DNA of 48,314 nt. Origin: DASUUI01 sp964577965. Its GTDB lineage: Bacteria; Gemmatimonadota; Gemmatimonadetes; Gemmatimonadales; Gemmatimonadaceae. The notes under the pieces are model-generated. The model was not told the origin of the DNA. It saw only the letters and a list, made by a program, of their open reading frames with translations, and did no database searches. The translations under genes were made by a program, and so were the position numbers. Shown one piece after another: positions 24,901-32,949 of the stretch. The stretch spans positions 1 to 48,314 of the forward strand of contig CAZOAT010000012.1 of NCBI GenBank assembly GCA_964577965.1. Reading direction: 5' to 3'. The first letter of the stretch is position 1, and each line of letters begins with the position of its first letter.

Positions 24901-27232
24901 ATGGGTGAACGTGCTCGCCAATCCCGATGGCGGCTGCATCGTGAGCGAGAGCGGCAGCGGACCGACATGGGCGGAGAACAGCTTCTTTTATCGGATTACG
25001 CCATGGAGTAACGACCCGGTACGTGATCCTCCAGGTGAATGCCTGTACATTCGGGACGAGGACTCGGGGGAGTTCTGGAGCCCTACACCCGCACCGGTCC
25101 GGGACGGTTCGCCCTTCACTGTCCGGCACGCGCCGGGTTCGACGACTTTCACGCTAAGTCGCACAGGGATCGATTCAGAGCTGCTGGTCGGCGTTCCCGA
25201 GCGTGGTGCGGCGCGGATCAGCTGCCTGACTCTCACGAACACCGGGGACCGTGCCCGGCAGCTCACTATCACGCTGTACGCCGAATGGGTGCTGGGAACT
25301 TTCCGGGAGCATGCGCGCCACCACGTCACGACAGGACTGGAGCCCGAGACCCATGCGCTGCTTGCGCGGAACTGCTTCAGCGCGGCCTTTGCCGACCTCG
25401 TCGGCTTCGCCTGGGCGAGCGAGCCGGTGCATTCGTTCACGGCTGACAGGCGCGAGTTCATCGGCCGCAACGGCACGCTGAGCAACCCGGCTGCTCTGCA
25501 TCGCGAGCGGCTCAGCGGATCGCTGGGCTCCGTCGTGGACCCCTGCGCCGCCCTCCAGGTGGCGGTCACGCTCGCGCCCGGAGAAACGCGTCAGGTCAAC
25601 TTCCTGCTCGGCGCGGCCCGCGGAGAAGGCGCGGTCCGCGATATGATCGAGCGCCTCGGGCCGGCGGGGAACGGGCGGGCGGAAATCGCGCGTGCAGTGG
25701 AAACGTGGGAGCGGCGGCTATCGGTGATCACCGTGCGCACGCCGGAGCCGACGTTCGATCTGATGATCAACCGCTGGATGCTGTATCAGGCGCTTGCGTG
25801 CAGGATGTGGGGTCGCTCCGCGCTGTATCAGAGCAGCGGCGCCTTCGGGTTTCGCGATCAGCTGCAGGATACGACGGCGCTGCTGTACTCAGAGCCGGGA
25901 CTCGCCCGCGAACACATAGTCCGTGCTGCCGGACGCCAGTTTGTCGAGGGAGACGTGCAGCACTGGTGGCATCCGCAGACCGGTCGGGGTGTGCGCACGC
26001 GCTTTTCCGACGATCTCGTATGGCTGCCGTGGGCTGTTTACCGGTACGTCACCGTCACCGGCGACGATTCTGTGCTCGACGAGACCGCTCCATTCCTCGA
26101 GATGCGCGAGCTCGCATCGGACGAGCACGAGATCTACGACCTTCCGGCGATATCTGAGGAGAGCGGCAGCGTGTACGAGCACTGCCTGCGGGTATTCCGC
26201 CGCGCCTGCACCGAGAGCGAGCGCGGTCTCCCCCTGATCGGTGGGGGAGACTGGAACGACGGGATGAATCGCGTGGGCATTCACGGGAAGGGCGACAGCG
26301 TCTGGCTGGCCTGGTTCCTGATCGCGACGTTGCGGGATTTCGCCGGTCTCTGCGAGCTTCGCGGAGATACTGCCACTGCAGCAGGGCTGCATCAGCAGGC
26401 CGGCCGTTATGTGACGGCAGTTGAATCGAGCGCGTGGGATGGGGAATGGTACAGGCGCGCGTACTACGACAATGGAACACCGCTTGGATCGCATGAATCG
26501 GAGGAAGCAAGGATCGATTGCATAGCGCAGAGCTGGGCGGTGATCTCGGGAGCAGGTGATCCGACGCGCGCCCGCAGCGCGATGGACGCGGTCTACCGTG
26601 AGCTGGTCAATGCGGACGAACGTCTGATCATGCTGCTCAGTCCTCCATTCGACCAGACCCCGGAAGATCCCGGCTACATCAGAGGCTACGTTCCCGGAGT
26701 CCGGGAGAACGGTGCCCAGTACACTCACGCGGCGCTGTGGGTGGTGCAGGCGGCCGCTGCTCTTGGAGACGGTGGCAGGGCCTTTGAGCTGTACCAGATG
26801 CTCAATCCCGCAACGCACGCGCGCACTCCCGAAGAAGTCGATAGGTACCGGGTCGAGCCGTATGTGATAGCGGCTGACGTGTATACTGCCGAAGGTCACA
26901 TGGGCCGCGGCGGCTGGACCTGGTACACCGGCTCGGCGGCGTGGATGTATCGCGTGGGACTGGAGTCGGTTCTAGGCTTCGACAAGCGCGGGGATACGCT
27001 CCGCGTGTCGCCCCGCGTTCCTCTGCACTGGCCGGAGTTCTCGATAACGTACCGACACGGCAACGCCACGTACGAGGTCGTGGTGCGCAACGGCGGCGGG
27101 CACGACGGTAGACAGGTCGTCGAACTCGATGGAGAGCAGCTGGAAGACAGCACGATCCCGCTGACCGCGGACGGTCGCACGCACTCGGTCGTGATTCAGC
27201 TGGGTGCGGAGCCGGCAGCAGTGAGCCGTTAG
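18983..27232 (+). CDS. ndvB: Cyclic beta-glucan synthase (NdvB type; GT84 plus GH94 domains)
   Basis: About 2749 residues; ATG 18983 is preferred over TTG 18947. In order: an N-terminal helical region; membrane segments near residues 410-465; a GT2/GT84 glycosyltransferase domain with TLDSDTLLP (D622, D624) and the acceptor-side RRKHRWIRGDWQ; further membrane helices; a glycoamylase-like domain (DRFVSDDTHWLAPDNFQ, VDSGNLAGSLIAF); two carbohydrate-binding beta-sandwich units; and a C-terminal GH94 phosphorylase domain with GGGDWNDGMN. In NdvB these modules initiate, elongate and cyclise beta-1,2-glucan, and GH94 controls ring size. The product would be periplasmic osmoregulated glucan. Length and order match the rhizobial enzyme closely, though linkage specificity is inferred. 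It ends tail to tail with the next gene, stops overlapping by three bases. Confidence 0.93.
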   Translation: MLARLVDRLRRHREELVGPIRGEVLGADRLAERARTIAREHRLQPPRRQRGPGPLLERLESTRGILERAYRALSEGAEHGLDISPGGEWFLDNFYIIQEHMREVRATLPGRYYQELPKLASGPLVDHPRVYEVAIELIAHTEGHLDLDNISLFTREYQRVAPLRLGELWAVPAMLRLGLVENIRRMALRLEARLREVALADQWARRLHEAHAAPAPALSEALSDFVDNHPTLSPTFVARFLQQLRGYQANFTPLVWLEQWISEDGPSTEEAVARSNRRVALTQITVVNSIMSLRTLSRLDWKAFVEGQSAIERVLRQDPSGHYGEMTFDTRDLYRRMVEAVAKRSPKSEEEVAALALALARTSPGREGHIGFWLVDDGRFRLEQEARFRPGVRARLHRAALRHPNAVYFGGVVTATAAGLSLLLTVLSPATLPQEVLLLALALVPVNEIAINLMNQLLTILLPPRSLPRLEFREEGIPEDFRTIVVVPTLFPNVRAAREALEHIEVQYLANRDPNLHFAVLSDFTDAPSAEMPGDEDILSAGMTGVRELNEKYASNGQDVFFLFHRPRQWNEKQGVWMGWERKRGKLAQFNQFVRGGARGAFSTIEGDASVLAGVKYVITLDSDTLLPRDTAQLLVGTMAHPLNRPVYDRRLGLVMRGYGILQPRVGVSLTSANRSRFASIHSGHPGVDPYTTAVSDVYQDLWGEGSFAGKGIYDVDAFERATHGRFPENTLLSHDLIEGTYCRAALVTDLQLFDDYPTRYLAFTRRKHRWIRGDWQLLRWLRETVPGPDGPTYNRLSLISRWKIFDNLRRSIVEVAQLFMLVGGWLWLDVPAVSWTVAVLTVIAFPWLFATLLAALRPPADQSWRAYYAAIFRDAGLNVQQFLLALTFLPHQAVISADAIVRTLVRLSVTRRNLLEWQTASQVERDYSAVGPRAHLEIWRRMWPAPAVAFAVGSYFVLQWQGIAELRLPEMGAAFAASVPALIAVFTPCLLWLISPSIAYALSAPAIPPEVQLTAGERQALFRYARLHWHYFDRFVSDDTHWLAPDNFQEDPQPLVALRTSPTNIGLQILSVVSAEDLGFIDRAEMIERLEKIFRTLELLRRYRGHFFNWYDLSTLEVMEPAYISSVDSGNLAGSLIAFKQACDELAAPADTSREERARLRALSARAHEYVQEMDFRFLFDDRRKLFSIGFQHGTATLDNSYYDLLASEARITSFIAIAKDEVDPEHWFRLGRSIATTLRTQTLLSWSGSMFEYLMPLLVMRSFPFTLLDQTYHGAVRRHISYGTERGVPWGISESAYNMRDRVQNYQYKGFGVPDLALKRGLRSDLVIAPYATMLALLVEPHQAVRNLAALEAEGALGPYGFRDAIDYTRPAQDARRALVRTYMAHHIGMSMVAITNALRRQIWQKRFHTDPLVRSAELMLHERIPRRLIAQAPAPDDAVIMRTPREKEKPAARELDTPDTAQPRTVILGTPPYTVLVSNAGGGYDRYGNFAVTRWRPDGVEDSWGQWCYVRDVSTGAVWSTTYQPTATEPSLYRTLFATDRAVFLRRDGDIETQMEIAVVPDDAAAVRRVTLINRSAEAREIELTSYGEVVLAPPETDRAHPAFGNLFVQTEWLAGSGAILASRRPRSAEEKTVWCAHVVAVGKTTSETSFETNRMRFIGRGRSTRSPQAMDPGVALSGTTGAVLDPIFAIRVRITIPPGRTARVAFTTIVAEERNRALELADLYHDPYSAKRALDLCWAQGQAELRDLGITPADAALYQQLAGNILYPHPALDTGTRPDVAHPQDLLWGQGISGDFPIVLGTVATRQGMPSVRQLLQAHHYWRTKGIATDLVILNTHPASYLQELHDELLTTAMASSEAVMLDMPGGVYIRRSDLISHQERSLIEALARLHLECDGLGLGNIVEFADSEPEYPPVIAASLRAKTPTRQLVPRAAPASPDGHAPANGMGEFDSTGAYVIRLRGAELPPAPWVNVLANPDGGCIVSESGSGPTWAENSFFYRITPWSNDPVRDPPGECLYIRDEDSGEFWSPTPAPVRDGSPFTVRHAPGSTTFTLSRTGIDSELLVGVPERGAARISCLTLTNTGDRARQLTITLYAEWVLGTFREHARHHVTTGLEPETHALLARNCFSAAFADLVGFAWASEPVHSFTADRREFIGRNGTLSNPAALHRERLSGSLGSVVDPCAALQVAVTLAPGETRQVNFLLGAARGEGAVRDMIERLGPAGNGRAEIARAVETWERRLSVITVRTPEPTFDLMINRWMLYQALACRMWGRSALYQSSGAFGFRDQLQDTTALLYSEPGLAREHIVRAAGRQFVEGDVQHWWHPQTGRGVRTRFSDDLVWLPWAVYRYVTVTGDDSVLDETAPFLEMRELASDEHEIYDLPAISEESGSVYEHCLRVFRRACTESERGLPLIGGGDWNDGMNRVGIHGKGDSVWLAWFLIATLRDFAGLCELRGDTATAAGLHQQAGRYVTAVESSAWDGEWYRRAYYDNGTPLGSHESEEARIDCIAQSWAVISGAGDPTRARSAMDAVYRELVNADERLIMLLSPPFDQTPEDPGYIRGYVPGVRENGAQYTHAALWVVQAAAALGDGGRAFELYQMLNPATHARTPEEVDRYRVEPYVIAADVYTAEGHMGRGGWTWYTGSAAWMYRVGLESVLGFDKRGDTLRVSPRVPLHWPEFSITYRHGNATYEVVVRNGGGHDGRQVVELDGEQLEDSTIPLTADGRTHSVVIQLGAEPAAVSR

Positions 27233-28827
27233 CGTTTCCCCGGATCGCTTCCCGCCGGATGCAGGTCGGTGATAGCAGGGCCATTCACCACGCGACCATA
27301 CGGGTCGAACCGTGAGCCGTGACACGGGCAGTCGAACGTGCGCTCAGTCGAATTCCAGTCCACTATGCAGTACAGATGCGTGCAGACGGCCGAGTGCTCG
27401 TGGATCTCCCCCTTCTCGTCGCGGTACACCGCCACCTTGGTAGCTCCCTTACGGACCACCGCGCCCTGGCCGGGAACGATCCGCTCGTAATCGCCGCCGT
27501 CTCCGCCGGTAACCCAGTCGCGATACTGGGCGGCAACGTTGAGGTTCTCCTTCGCGAACTCCGGCAGGGTGCGGAGCGAGATGCGCGAAGGGTCGTACAG
27601 GAACGCCCATGGATTTCTCCTGCCGAGCACCAGGTCGGTGAGCAGCATCCCGGCGATTGCGCCGTGGGTCATGCCGTTCCCGGAATCACCCGTCGCAATG
27701 AAGATGTGCTCGTCAGGTCCGGGATTCTTCCCAATGAACCCCATGTAGTCCACCGGCTCCATCACCTGCCCCGACCAGCGGTACTCGACGTGCTCCATCA
27801 TCGGGAAATGCTCGTCCGTCCAGCGCTCGAGTGTCGCGAAGCGCGCGTCCGCGTCGTCCTTCTGCCCGGTCTTGTGATCCTCACCGCCGACGATCAGCAG
27901 ATCAGCGCCGTCCCGTGCTCCTCCGCGATAGACCCTCACGTAGTGGTACGGCCAGCCGGTGTCCCAATACAGTCCCGGATGAACTGAATCCGCTGGAATG
28001 CGTACGCCGATGACGAACGAGCGGTATGCGGCCTGCTTCGTATGGAGAATGATCCAGTCGTTGACCGGTGTGTTGGTGGCGACTACTACCGCATCCGCGC
28101 TGATCACGTGCCCGTCGGTGGTGCGCACCTGTACCGGCGCGCCGTCCACGATGGAGCTCGCGTGTGTACCGCAGTAAATGCGCGCGCCGTCACGGGTGAT
28201 CGCGGTGGCGAGTCCGGCGATGAACTTCAACGGATGGAACTGAGCCTGGCGCGGAAACCGCAAGGCAGGACCGGAATCGAATGAATCGAGCGGCACGCGG
28301 CTGACGATCTCGAGGTCCGTAAGCCCTGCGCGGCGTGCGACGTGCAGCTCCTTCTCCAGATCTCTCCGGTGCTGCCGGGGGCCGGCGAACAGATAGCCGT
28401 CCACCCGCTCGAAATCGCAGTCGATGTCCTCGACTGCCGCGATCGATTCCAGCCTGTTGATGGCAGCCGTGTGGCTGGCGGCCGCGGCTCGTGCACCTTC
28501 CTCTCCATGAACCTTCGCGATGTCCGAATACCCGTCGTCCAGCGCTGCCGTGATGTGCGCGGTCGTACGGCTTGTCTCACCACCGCCGATCGGGCCGTCG
28601 TCGATCACAATCACGTCGCGGCCCGCTCGCACGAGGAGATAGGCGGTCATCATGCCGGCGATCCCACCGCCGATTACGCACACGGCCGCGCGTGCGTCGG
28701 CATCGAGCCGTGGGAAGGATGGCATGTCCACGGTGGCCATCCATACTGAACGGGTGCTGCCGGAATCGGGCGTGAGCACGGTGGAAGGCTGTTCGTTTTT
28801 TTCTGGGCGAGACTGCGAAGAGTTCAT
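27229..28827 (-). CDS. FAD-dependent oxidoreductase with C-terminal Rieske domain (YhfW-like)
   Basis: 532 residues. A DAO-type FAD domain begins with VIGGGIAGMMTAYLL (about residue 50) and continues through GGGETSRTTAH and GDSGNGMTHG. The C-terminal Rieske domain has CTH and CPCHGSRFDPYGRVVNGPA (CxH plus CxxH ligands). The layout matches Bacillus YhfW, a family with no settled substrate. The ATG at 28827 is preceded by no obvious SD, and residues 1-45 look like a disordered extension. It lies 54 bases downstream of the KynB-like gene on the same strand and may share its transcript. No signal peptide, so probably cytoplasmic. Confidence 0.9.
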   Translation of the reverse strand: MNSSQSRPEKNEQPSTVLTPDSGSTRSVWMATVDMPSFPRLDADARAAVCVIGGGIAGMMTAYLLVRAGRDVIVIDDGPIGGGETSRTTAHITAALDDGYSDIAKVHGEEGARAAAASHTAAINRLESIAAVEDIDCDFERVDGYLFAGPRQHRRDLEKELHVARRAGLTDLEIVSRVPLDSFDSGPALRFPRQAQFHPLKFIAGLATAITRDGARIYCGTHASSIVDGAPVQVRTTDGHVISADAVVVATNTPVNDWIILHTKQAAYRSFVIGVRIPADSVHPGLYWDTGWPYHYVRVYRGGARDGADLLIVGGEDHKTGQKDDADARFATLERWTDEHFPMMEHVEYRWSGQVMEPVDYMGFIGKNPGPDEHIFIATGDSGNGMTHGAIAGMLLTDLVLGRRNPWAFLYDPSRISLRTLPEFAKENLNVAAQYRDWVTGGDGGDYERIVPGQGAVVRKGATKVAVYRDEKGEIHEHSAVCTHLYCIVDWNSTERTFDCPCHGSRFDPYGRVVNGPAITDLHPAGSDPGKR

Positions 28828-28881
28828 CGCAGGCGGCCAAGCGGCCGGCCTGCTGGCGGTTCAAGGCAGGGCGCGTGCCAG

Positions 28882-29529
28882 TCAGGGACCGCGCAGCACG
28901 GCACGCACCGGGGCGGCATCGGTATCCAGCAGCTTGAGCGGGAACGCCATCAGCTCGTACTCGCCAGGCGTTACGGGTCTCAAGTCCAGATTCTCCAGAA
29001 TCGCTCCGTTTCCATCGAAGATCGTCCGGTGGACGTCAAGCGTTCGGCTCTCCCTGAGGTCCACTGACGGCGCATCTGTTCCCAGGAGTCTCAGCCCAAA
29101 GCCCAGCAACGCGCGGGCGCAGTTCACGGTAAGAACAGGCCAGCTTCCGGGAAACGCGGCGTTCGCGACAGTCCGTCCCGTTCGCAGAAGGAGCCGCGGG
29201 TTTTCCATCAGTGCAGTATCCGGCTGGCGGCCGAGCGCACGGGTGAATGCCTCGAGCGGGATCTCGCCTTCTTCCGCCGCGACATCCACGACGAGCGCGG
29301 GCCCGAAGAAGCTCTCGAGCGCCAGCTCGTGCGCGGCCGGCCACCCATCCTGCACGTGCAGGGGCGCATCGGCATGCGTACCGACGTGTGGACTGGCAGT
29401 CAGCGACGACACGTTTACTGAAGCGCCATTGGCGATGAGCCAGGGCCATTCGCAGGAGAACGGCGTGTCGCCCGGCCAGGGCGGCGTGTCACCGTGCAGT
29501 GTGATGCTTATGTCATAAAGACGGGTCAT
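28882..29529 (-). CDS. kynB: Cyclase family protein, probable kynurenine formamidase
   Basis: 215 residues, the usual KynB length (about 210). The zinc-binding signature of the cyclase/KynB family is present as SPHVGTHADAPLH (H48, H52, D54, H58), and the N-terminus YDISITLHGDTPPWPGDTPF is typical of bacterial arylformamidase. The reaction would be hydrolysis of N-formylkynurenine in tryptophan catabolism. No kynA or kynU is visible, so a different amide or lactone substrate is possible. It starts 12 bases after the transketolase stop, implying co-transcription. Confidence 0.75.
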   Translation of the reverse strand: MTRLYDISITLHGDTPPWPGDTPFSCEWPWLIANGASVNVSSLTASPHVGTHADAPLHVQDGWPAAHELALESFFGPALVVDVAAEEGEIPLEAFTRALGRQPDTALMENPRLLLRTGRTVANAAFPGSWPVLTVNCARALLGFGLRLLGTDAPSVDLRESRTLDVHRTIFDGNGAILENLDLRPVTPGEYELMAFPLKLLDTDAAPVRAVLRGP

Positions 29530-29541
29530 GGAGCAGGCTGG

Positions 29542-31554
29542 CTATCGACGCCCGACGGATGCGACCAGCCTTTCGGCGGCTGCAACGAGCTGCTCCACCG
29601 TCAGCCCGAGCCCCTCGTAGATGCGGGTGTACGGAGCTGACGCCCCGAAGCGCTCGATGCCCAGAATCGCACCGCTTGCCCCGACCCAGCGCTGCCACGA
29701 CATCGGGTGGGCGGCCTCGATCGCGACCCGTGGAACGCCGGGAGGAAGCACGCTGCTCCGATAATCCTCGGGCTGCTGCGCGAACAGCTCATGACTCGGC
29801 ATGCTCACGGCCCTGGAAGCAACTCCCGCTGCGGTCAGTCGTTCGTGGGCTTCGAGCACGAGTGCCACCTCGGAGCCAGAAGCCATCAGCACCACCGATG
29901 GCTGTTGTGCACTACCCGCGTCAGCCAGCACGTATGCGCCGCGCTGCACGCCGGAAGCGGCCGCGTACCGGTTCCTGTCGATGAACCCGAGCTTCTGGCG
30001 AGTGAGCGCCAGCGCCACGGGACCGCCTCGCCATGCCACTGCGGCGCGCCACGCCTCCGCTGTCTCCGAAGCGTCGGCGGGTCTGATCAGTACCAGGTTG
30101 GGAATCGCGCGAAGCGTCGTGAGCTGCTCGATCGGCTGGTGCGTGGGACCATCCTCGCCCAGCCCGATCGAATCGTGCGTGAACACGTAGATCACATGCT
30201 GGCCCATGATCGCGGCGAGCCGGATCGGCGGGCGCATGTAGTCCGAAAAGATCAGGAATGTCGCTCCATAAGGGATGAATCCGCCGTGCAGGGCGAGGCC
30301 GTTGAGAATTGCACCCATCCCGTGCTCGCGGATGCCGAAGTGAAAGTTCCTCCCCCCCGGCGATTCGCTCAGAATGCTGGGTGCGCCCTTGATCAGAGTG
30401 TTGGTGGAGCTCGCGAGATCCGCCGATCCGCCGATCAGTTCCGGCACTCGCGCCGCGATCGCATTGAGCACCACCCCCGACGCCACGCGGCTCGCAACCT
30501 TGCCGTTGTCCGGCGTGAACGTCGGGATCCCGGCGTCCCAGTCATCGGGCAGCTCTCTTCGCCACCGGCGCTCGAGCTCGGCCGCTTCACCTGCGTGCGC
30601 CTGCCCATACTCCCGCCAGCGTGCGATCCAGTCCGTTCGCGATCGAGCCGCGGCTACTCCCGACGCCCGCCAGTGGCTCAGTGCCTCGGGTGCTACGTGG
30701 AACGGTTCGAGCGACGGGTATCCGAGGATCTCCTTCGTGCGTCTGATCTCGTCCTCGCCCAGGGGAGCGCCGTGTGCTTCGGCAGTGTCCTGCTTGTTGG
30801 GTGCCGGGTATCCGATGTGCGAGCGTACCACGATCAGCGACGGTCGTGCGCGCTCAGTCTTTGCTTCGTGGATCGCGTTGTCGAGCGCGTCCAGGTCGTT
30901 GGCATCTGCGACGTGCATGACGTGCCAGCCGTATGCCGTGAATCGCGCGGCCGTGTCGTCGCCAAAAGTCAGTCCGGTGTCACCTTCGATCGTGATCCCA
31001 TTGTCATCATAGAAACCGATCAGTTTGCCAAGCCCGAGGTGGCCGGCGTAGGACGCCGCCTCGTGCGACACGCCCTCCATGATGTCGCCGTCGCTTGCGA
31101 TGAAGTACGTGTGATGACCCACTACGTCGTGATCAGGCCGGTTGAAGTTCGCGGCGAGATTCGCCTCGGCGATGGCCATTCCGACGGCGTTGCCGAATCC
31201 CTGACCAAGCGGACCGGTGGTCGTCTCCACACCGGGCGTGTAGCCGTACTCCGGATGCCCCGGGGTGCGGCTCTCCCACTGCCGGAATTCCCTGAGGTCC
31301 TCGAGCGACAACTCGTAGCCGGTGAGGTACAGCACGCTGTAGATGAGCATCGAAGCGTGTCCGGCCGACAGGACGAACCGGTCGCGATCAGGCCAGTCGG
31401 GCGCGGCAGGGTCGTACCGCAGGTGACGCGTCCACAGGACATAAGCCAGCGGCGCCAGGGCCATGGGAGTACCCGGGTGACCGGAGTCCGCCTTCTGCAC
31501 GGCGTCCATGCTGAGGACCCGTATGGCGTTGATGCTGAGCTCGGTGACCGACAA
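29542..31554 (-). CDS. tkt: Transketolase
   Basis: 670 residues, the standard bacterial length. The N-terminus reads LSINAIRVLSMDAVQKADSG followed by HPGTPMALAP (H26). The ThDP motif runs from SDGDIMEG through GFYDDN. The central pyrimidine-binding domain contains GIREHGMG and HDSIGLGEDGPTHQP, followed by the C-terminal domain. It transfers two-carbon units in the non-oxidative pentose phosphate pathway. The likely start is TTG 31554, because no ATG/GTG occurs before the conserved N-terminus. Upstream (minus strand) is a C-rich run at about 31570-31580 and no clear SD. Downstream, the KynB-like gene follows after 12 bases. Confidence 0.95.
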   Translation of the reverse strand: MSVTELSINAIRVLSMDAVQKADSGHPGTPMALAPLAYVLWTRHLRYDPAAPDWPDRDRFVLSAGHASMLIYSVLYLTGYELSLEDLREFRQWESRTPGHPEYGYTPGVETTTGPLGQGFGNAVGMAIAEANLAANFNRPDHDVVGHHTYFIASDGDIMEGVSHEAASYAGHLGLGKLIGFYDDNGITIEGDTGLTFGDDTAARFTAYGWHVMHVADANDLDALDNAIHEAKTERARPSLIVVRSHIGYPAPNKQDTAEAHGAPLGEDEIRRTKEILGYPSLEPFHVAPEALSHWRASGVAAARSRTDWIARWREYGQAHAGEAAELERRWRRELPDDWDAGIPTFTPDNGKVASRVASGVVLNAIAARVPELIGGSADLASSTNTLIKGAPSILSESPGGRNFHFGIREHGMGAILNGLALHGGFIPYGATFLIFSDYMRPPIRLAAIMGQHVIYVFTHDSIGLGEDGPTHQPIEQLTTLRAIPNLVLIRPADASETAEAWRAAVAWRGGPVALALTRQKLGFIDRNRYAAASGVQRGAYVLADAGSAQQPSVVLMASGSEVALVLEAHERLTAAGVASRAVSMPSHELFAQQPEDYRSSVLPPGVPRVAIEAAHPMSWQRWVGASGAILGIERFGASAPYTRIYEGLGLTVEQLVAAAERLVASVGRR

Positions 31555-31665
31555 GAGATTGCCCGGTGTTGGGGGGGAGGTCGGTAAAAACTAAACCGGA
31601 CGACGCCACCGGGCGGGCGCGGGTGAACCGCCACCTGTGAAGGCGCGACCTGCGAGCGGCGCTGG

Positions 31666-32634
31666 TCAGGCGTAGGGCAGGCGCATGTCAATCGGGGGGC
31701 TGATGTTCGGCAGCAATGCCTCTATCTCGAAGCGTCGCTCCTCGAGCCCGGGAGGCAGCTTGAGCGCGTGACCAAGCGAGCTCTGCGACTCGTCGATGGC
31801 GAATCCAGGGCCGTCAGTGGCGATCTCGAAGAGCACGCCACCCGGCTCGCGGAAGTAGACCGATTGGAAGTATTGTCTGTTGAGCTGCGGGGTGATGTTG
31901 AAACCGCTGACTGCGAGACGCTCTCGGGCGACGAGTTGCTCGTCGCTGCCACGCGCCCGGAAAGCGATGTGGTGCACCACTCCCGCACCCATGCTGCCCG
32001 ACCATAGGCCGGGCACCACCCGAAGATCGACAATGGAGCCGATGCTCCCGTCTCTTCCGCTGTACCTGAAGATGCTCCCCTGCTCCCGGGTCGGACGGAA
32101 GCCGAGGTGATCCACAAGCAGATGGGCCGTGCGGTCGTGACCCTCTTCCCAGAGCGTCACCGAATGAATGCCCCGGATCGAGTGCTCTGCGGGCACGTCC
32201 GGTCCACTCCACGCCACTCCAGCTTCGGCGATCGGGTGGGCGACCAGCTCAATGAGGAGTCCGTCCGGATCCTTGAATGCGATCACGCGCTCGCCGTCGA
32301 ACCTTGTAGCCGGTTGCTCGAACGCTACCCGATAACGGATGAACCGCTCGAGCCAGTAACCCACCGCGCCTGGCAGGATGGCGAATGACGTCACTGCGAC
32401 CTGGCCGGCGCCTTGTCGCCCACGGCTGGCGCCCGGCCATGGAAAGAAGGTCAGCAGGGTACCGGGCCGGCCCAGGTCGTCGCCGAAGTAGAAGTGGTAG
32501 GTGGTGGGATCGTCGAAGTTGACAGTCCTCTTGACCAGACGCAGGCCCAGAACTCCTGCATAAAAGTCGAGGTTTCGTTGCGGATCGCTGGCGATCGCTG
32601 TGACGTGGTGAATGCCGCCGCCCGCGAGACTCAT
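31666..32634 (-). CDS. Ring-cleaving VOC-family dioxygenase (MhqO-like)
   Basis: 322 residues with two pairs of glyoxalase/VOC beta-alpha-beta modules. Iron ligands are expected in GIHHVTAI (N-terminal), GVVHHIAF (start of the C-terminal half) and VLFEIATDGPG. TVNFDDPTTYHFYFGD and the second-half YFREPGG are characteristic of the MhqO/PcpA-like hydroquinone dioxygenases, which open hydroquinone rings and protect against quinone stress (family knowledge). The ATG overlaps the stop of the small upstream gene (ATGA), so translation is probably coupled. Confidence 0.88.
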   Translation of the reverse strand: MSLAGGGIHHVTAIASDPQRNLDFYAGVLGLRLVKRTVNFDDPTTYHFYFGDDLGRPGTLLTFFPWPGASRGRQGAGQVAVTSFAILPGAVGYWLERFIRYRVAFEQPATRFDGERVIAFKDPDGLLIELVAHPIAEAGVAWSGPDVPAEHSIRGIHSVTLWEEGHDRTAHLLVDHLGFRPTREQGSIFRYSGRDGSIGSIVDLRVVPGLWSGSMGAGVVHHIAFRARGSDEQLVARERLAVSGFNITPQLNRQYFQSVYFREPGGVLFEIATDGPGFAIDESQSSLGHALKLPPGLEERRFEIEALLPNISPPIDMRLPYA

Positions 32635-32903
32635 GTCTCCTGTTCGGAGACGTCCTCGGCCTCTTCTGTCCCGGAAGGACTCTCAGCCGTACCTGTCTTT
32701 CGGGGTTCGCCGTGCTCCCCGCCATAACCGCTTTTGTGATGTACTGTTCGATCGGCGGCGTCTTCCTCCGGCATTGGACGGCCGGACCGGGTCTCATCCG
32801 CCTCTTCCTCACGGGTACGGACTGGCGTACTGGCGCGTCCCGTGTCCGCTGGGTCTGAATCTCTTGAAGACTTGCTCTGTTCCGATCGTTCGTCTGGCTG
32901 CAT
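32631..32903 (-). CDS. Small highly charged disordered protein coupled to the dioxygenase gene
   Basis: 90 residues from ATG 32903, chosen because AAGGAG lies seven bases upstream (minus strand 32916-32911). The composition is dominated by Glu, Asp, Ser, Arg, Thr and Gly with almost no hydrophobics, for example TREEEADETRSGRP and GTEEAEDVSEQET. It should be intrinsically disordered, recalling hydrophilin-like stress proteins. The TGA overlaps the ATG of the MhqO-like gene. I recognise no family. It is divergent from the GGDEF gene with only 46 bases between the likely starts. Confidence 0.65.
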   Translation of the reverse strand: MQPDERSEQSKSSRDSDPADTGRASTPVRTREEEADETRSGRPMPEEDAADRTVHHKSGYGGEHGEPRKTGTAESPSGTEEAEDVSEQET

Positions 32904-32949
32904 TGTTGTGCTCCTTCGGCGAGGTGGTTTTACGAGAACCGCAACGCAT

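Noticed and set aside
22871..25129. 752-codon open frame antisense to the glucan synthase
   Set aside because: No recognisable motif; antisense to well-conserved NdvB domains.
29707..31587. 626-codon open frame antisense to transketolase
   Set aside because: Shadow of codon bias; transketolase motifs are complete on the other strand.
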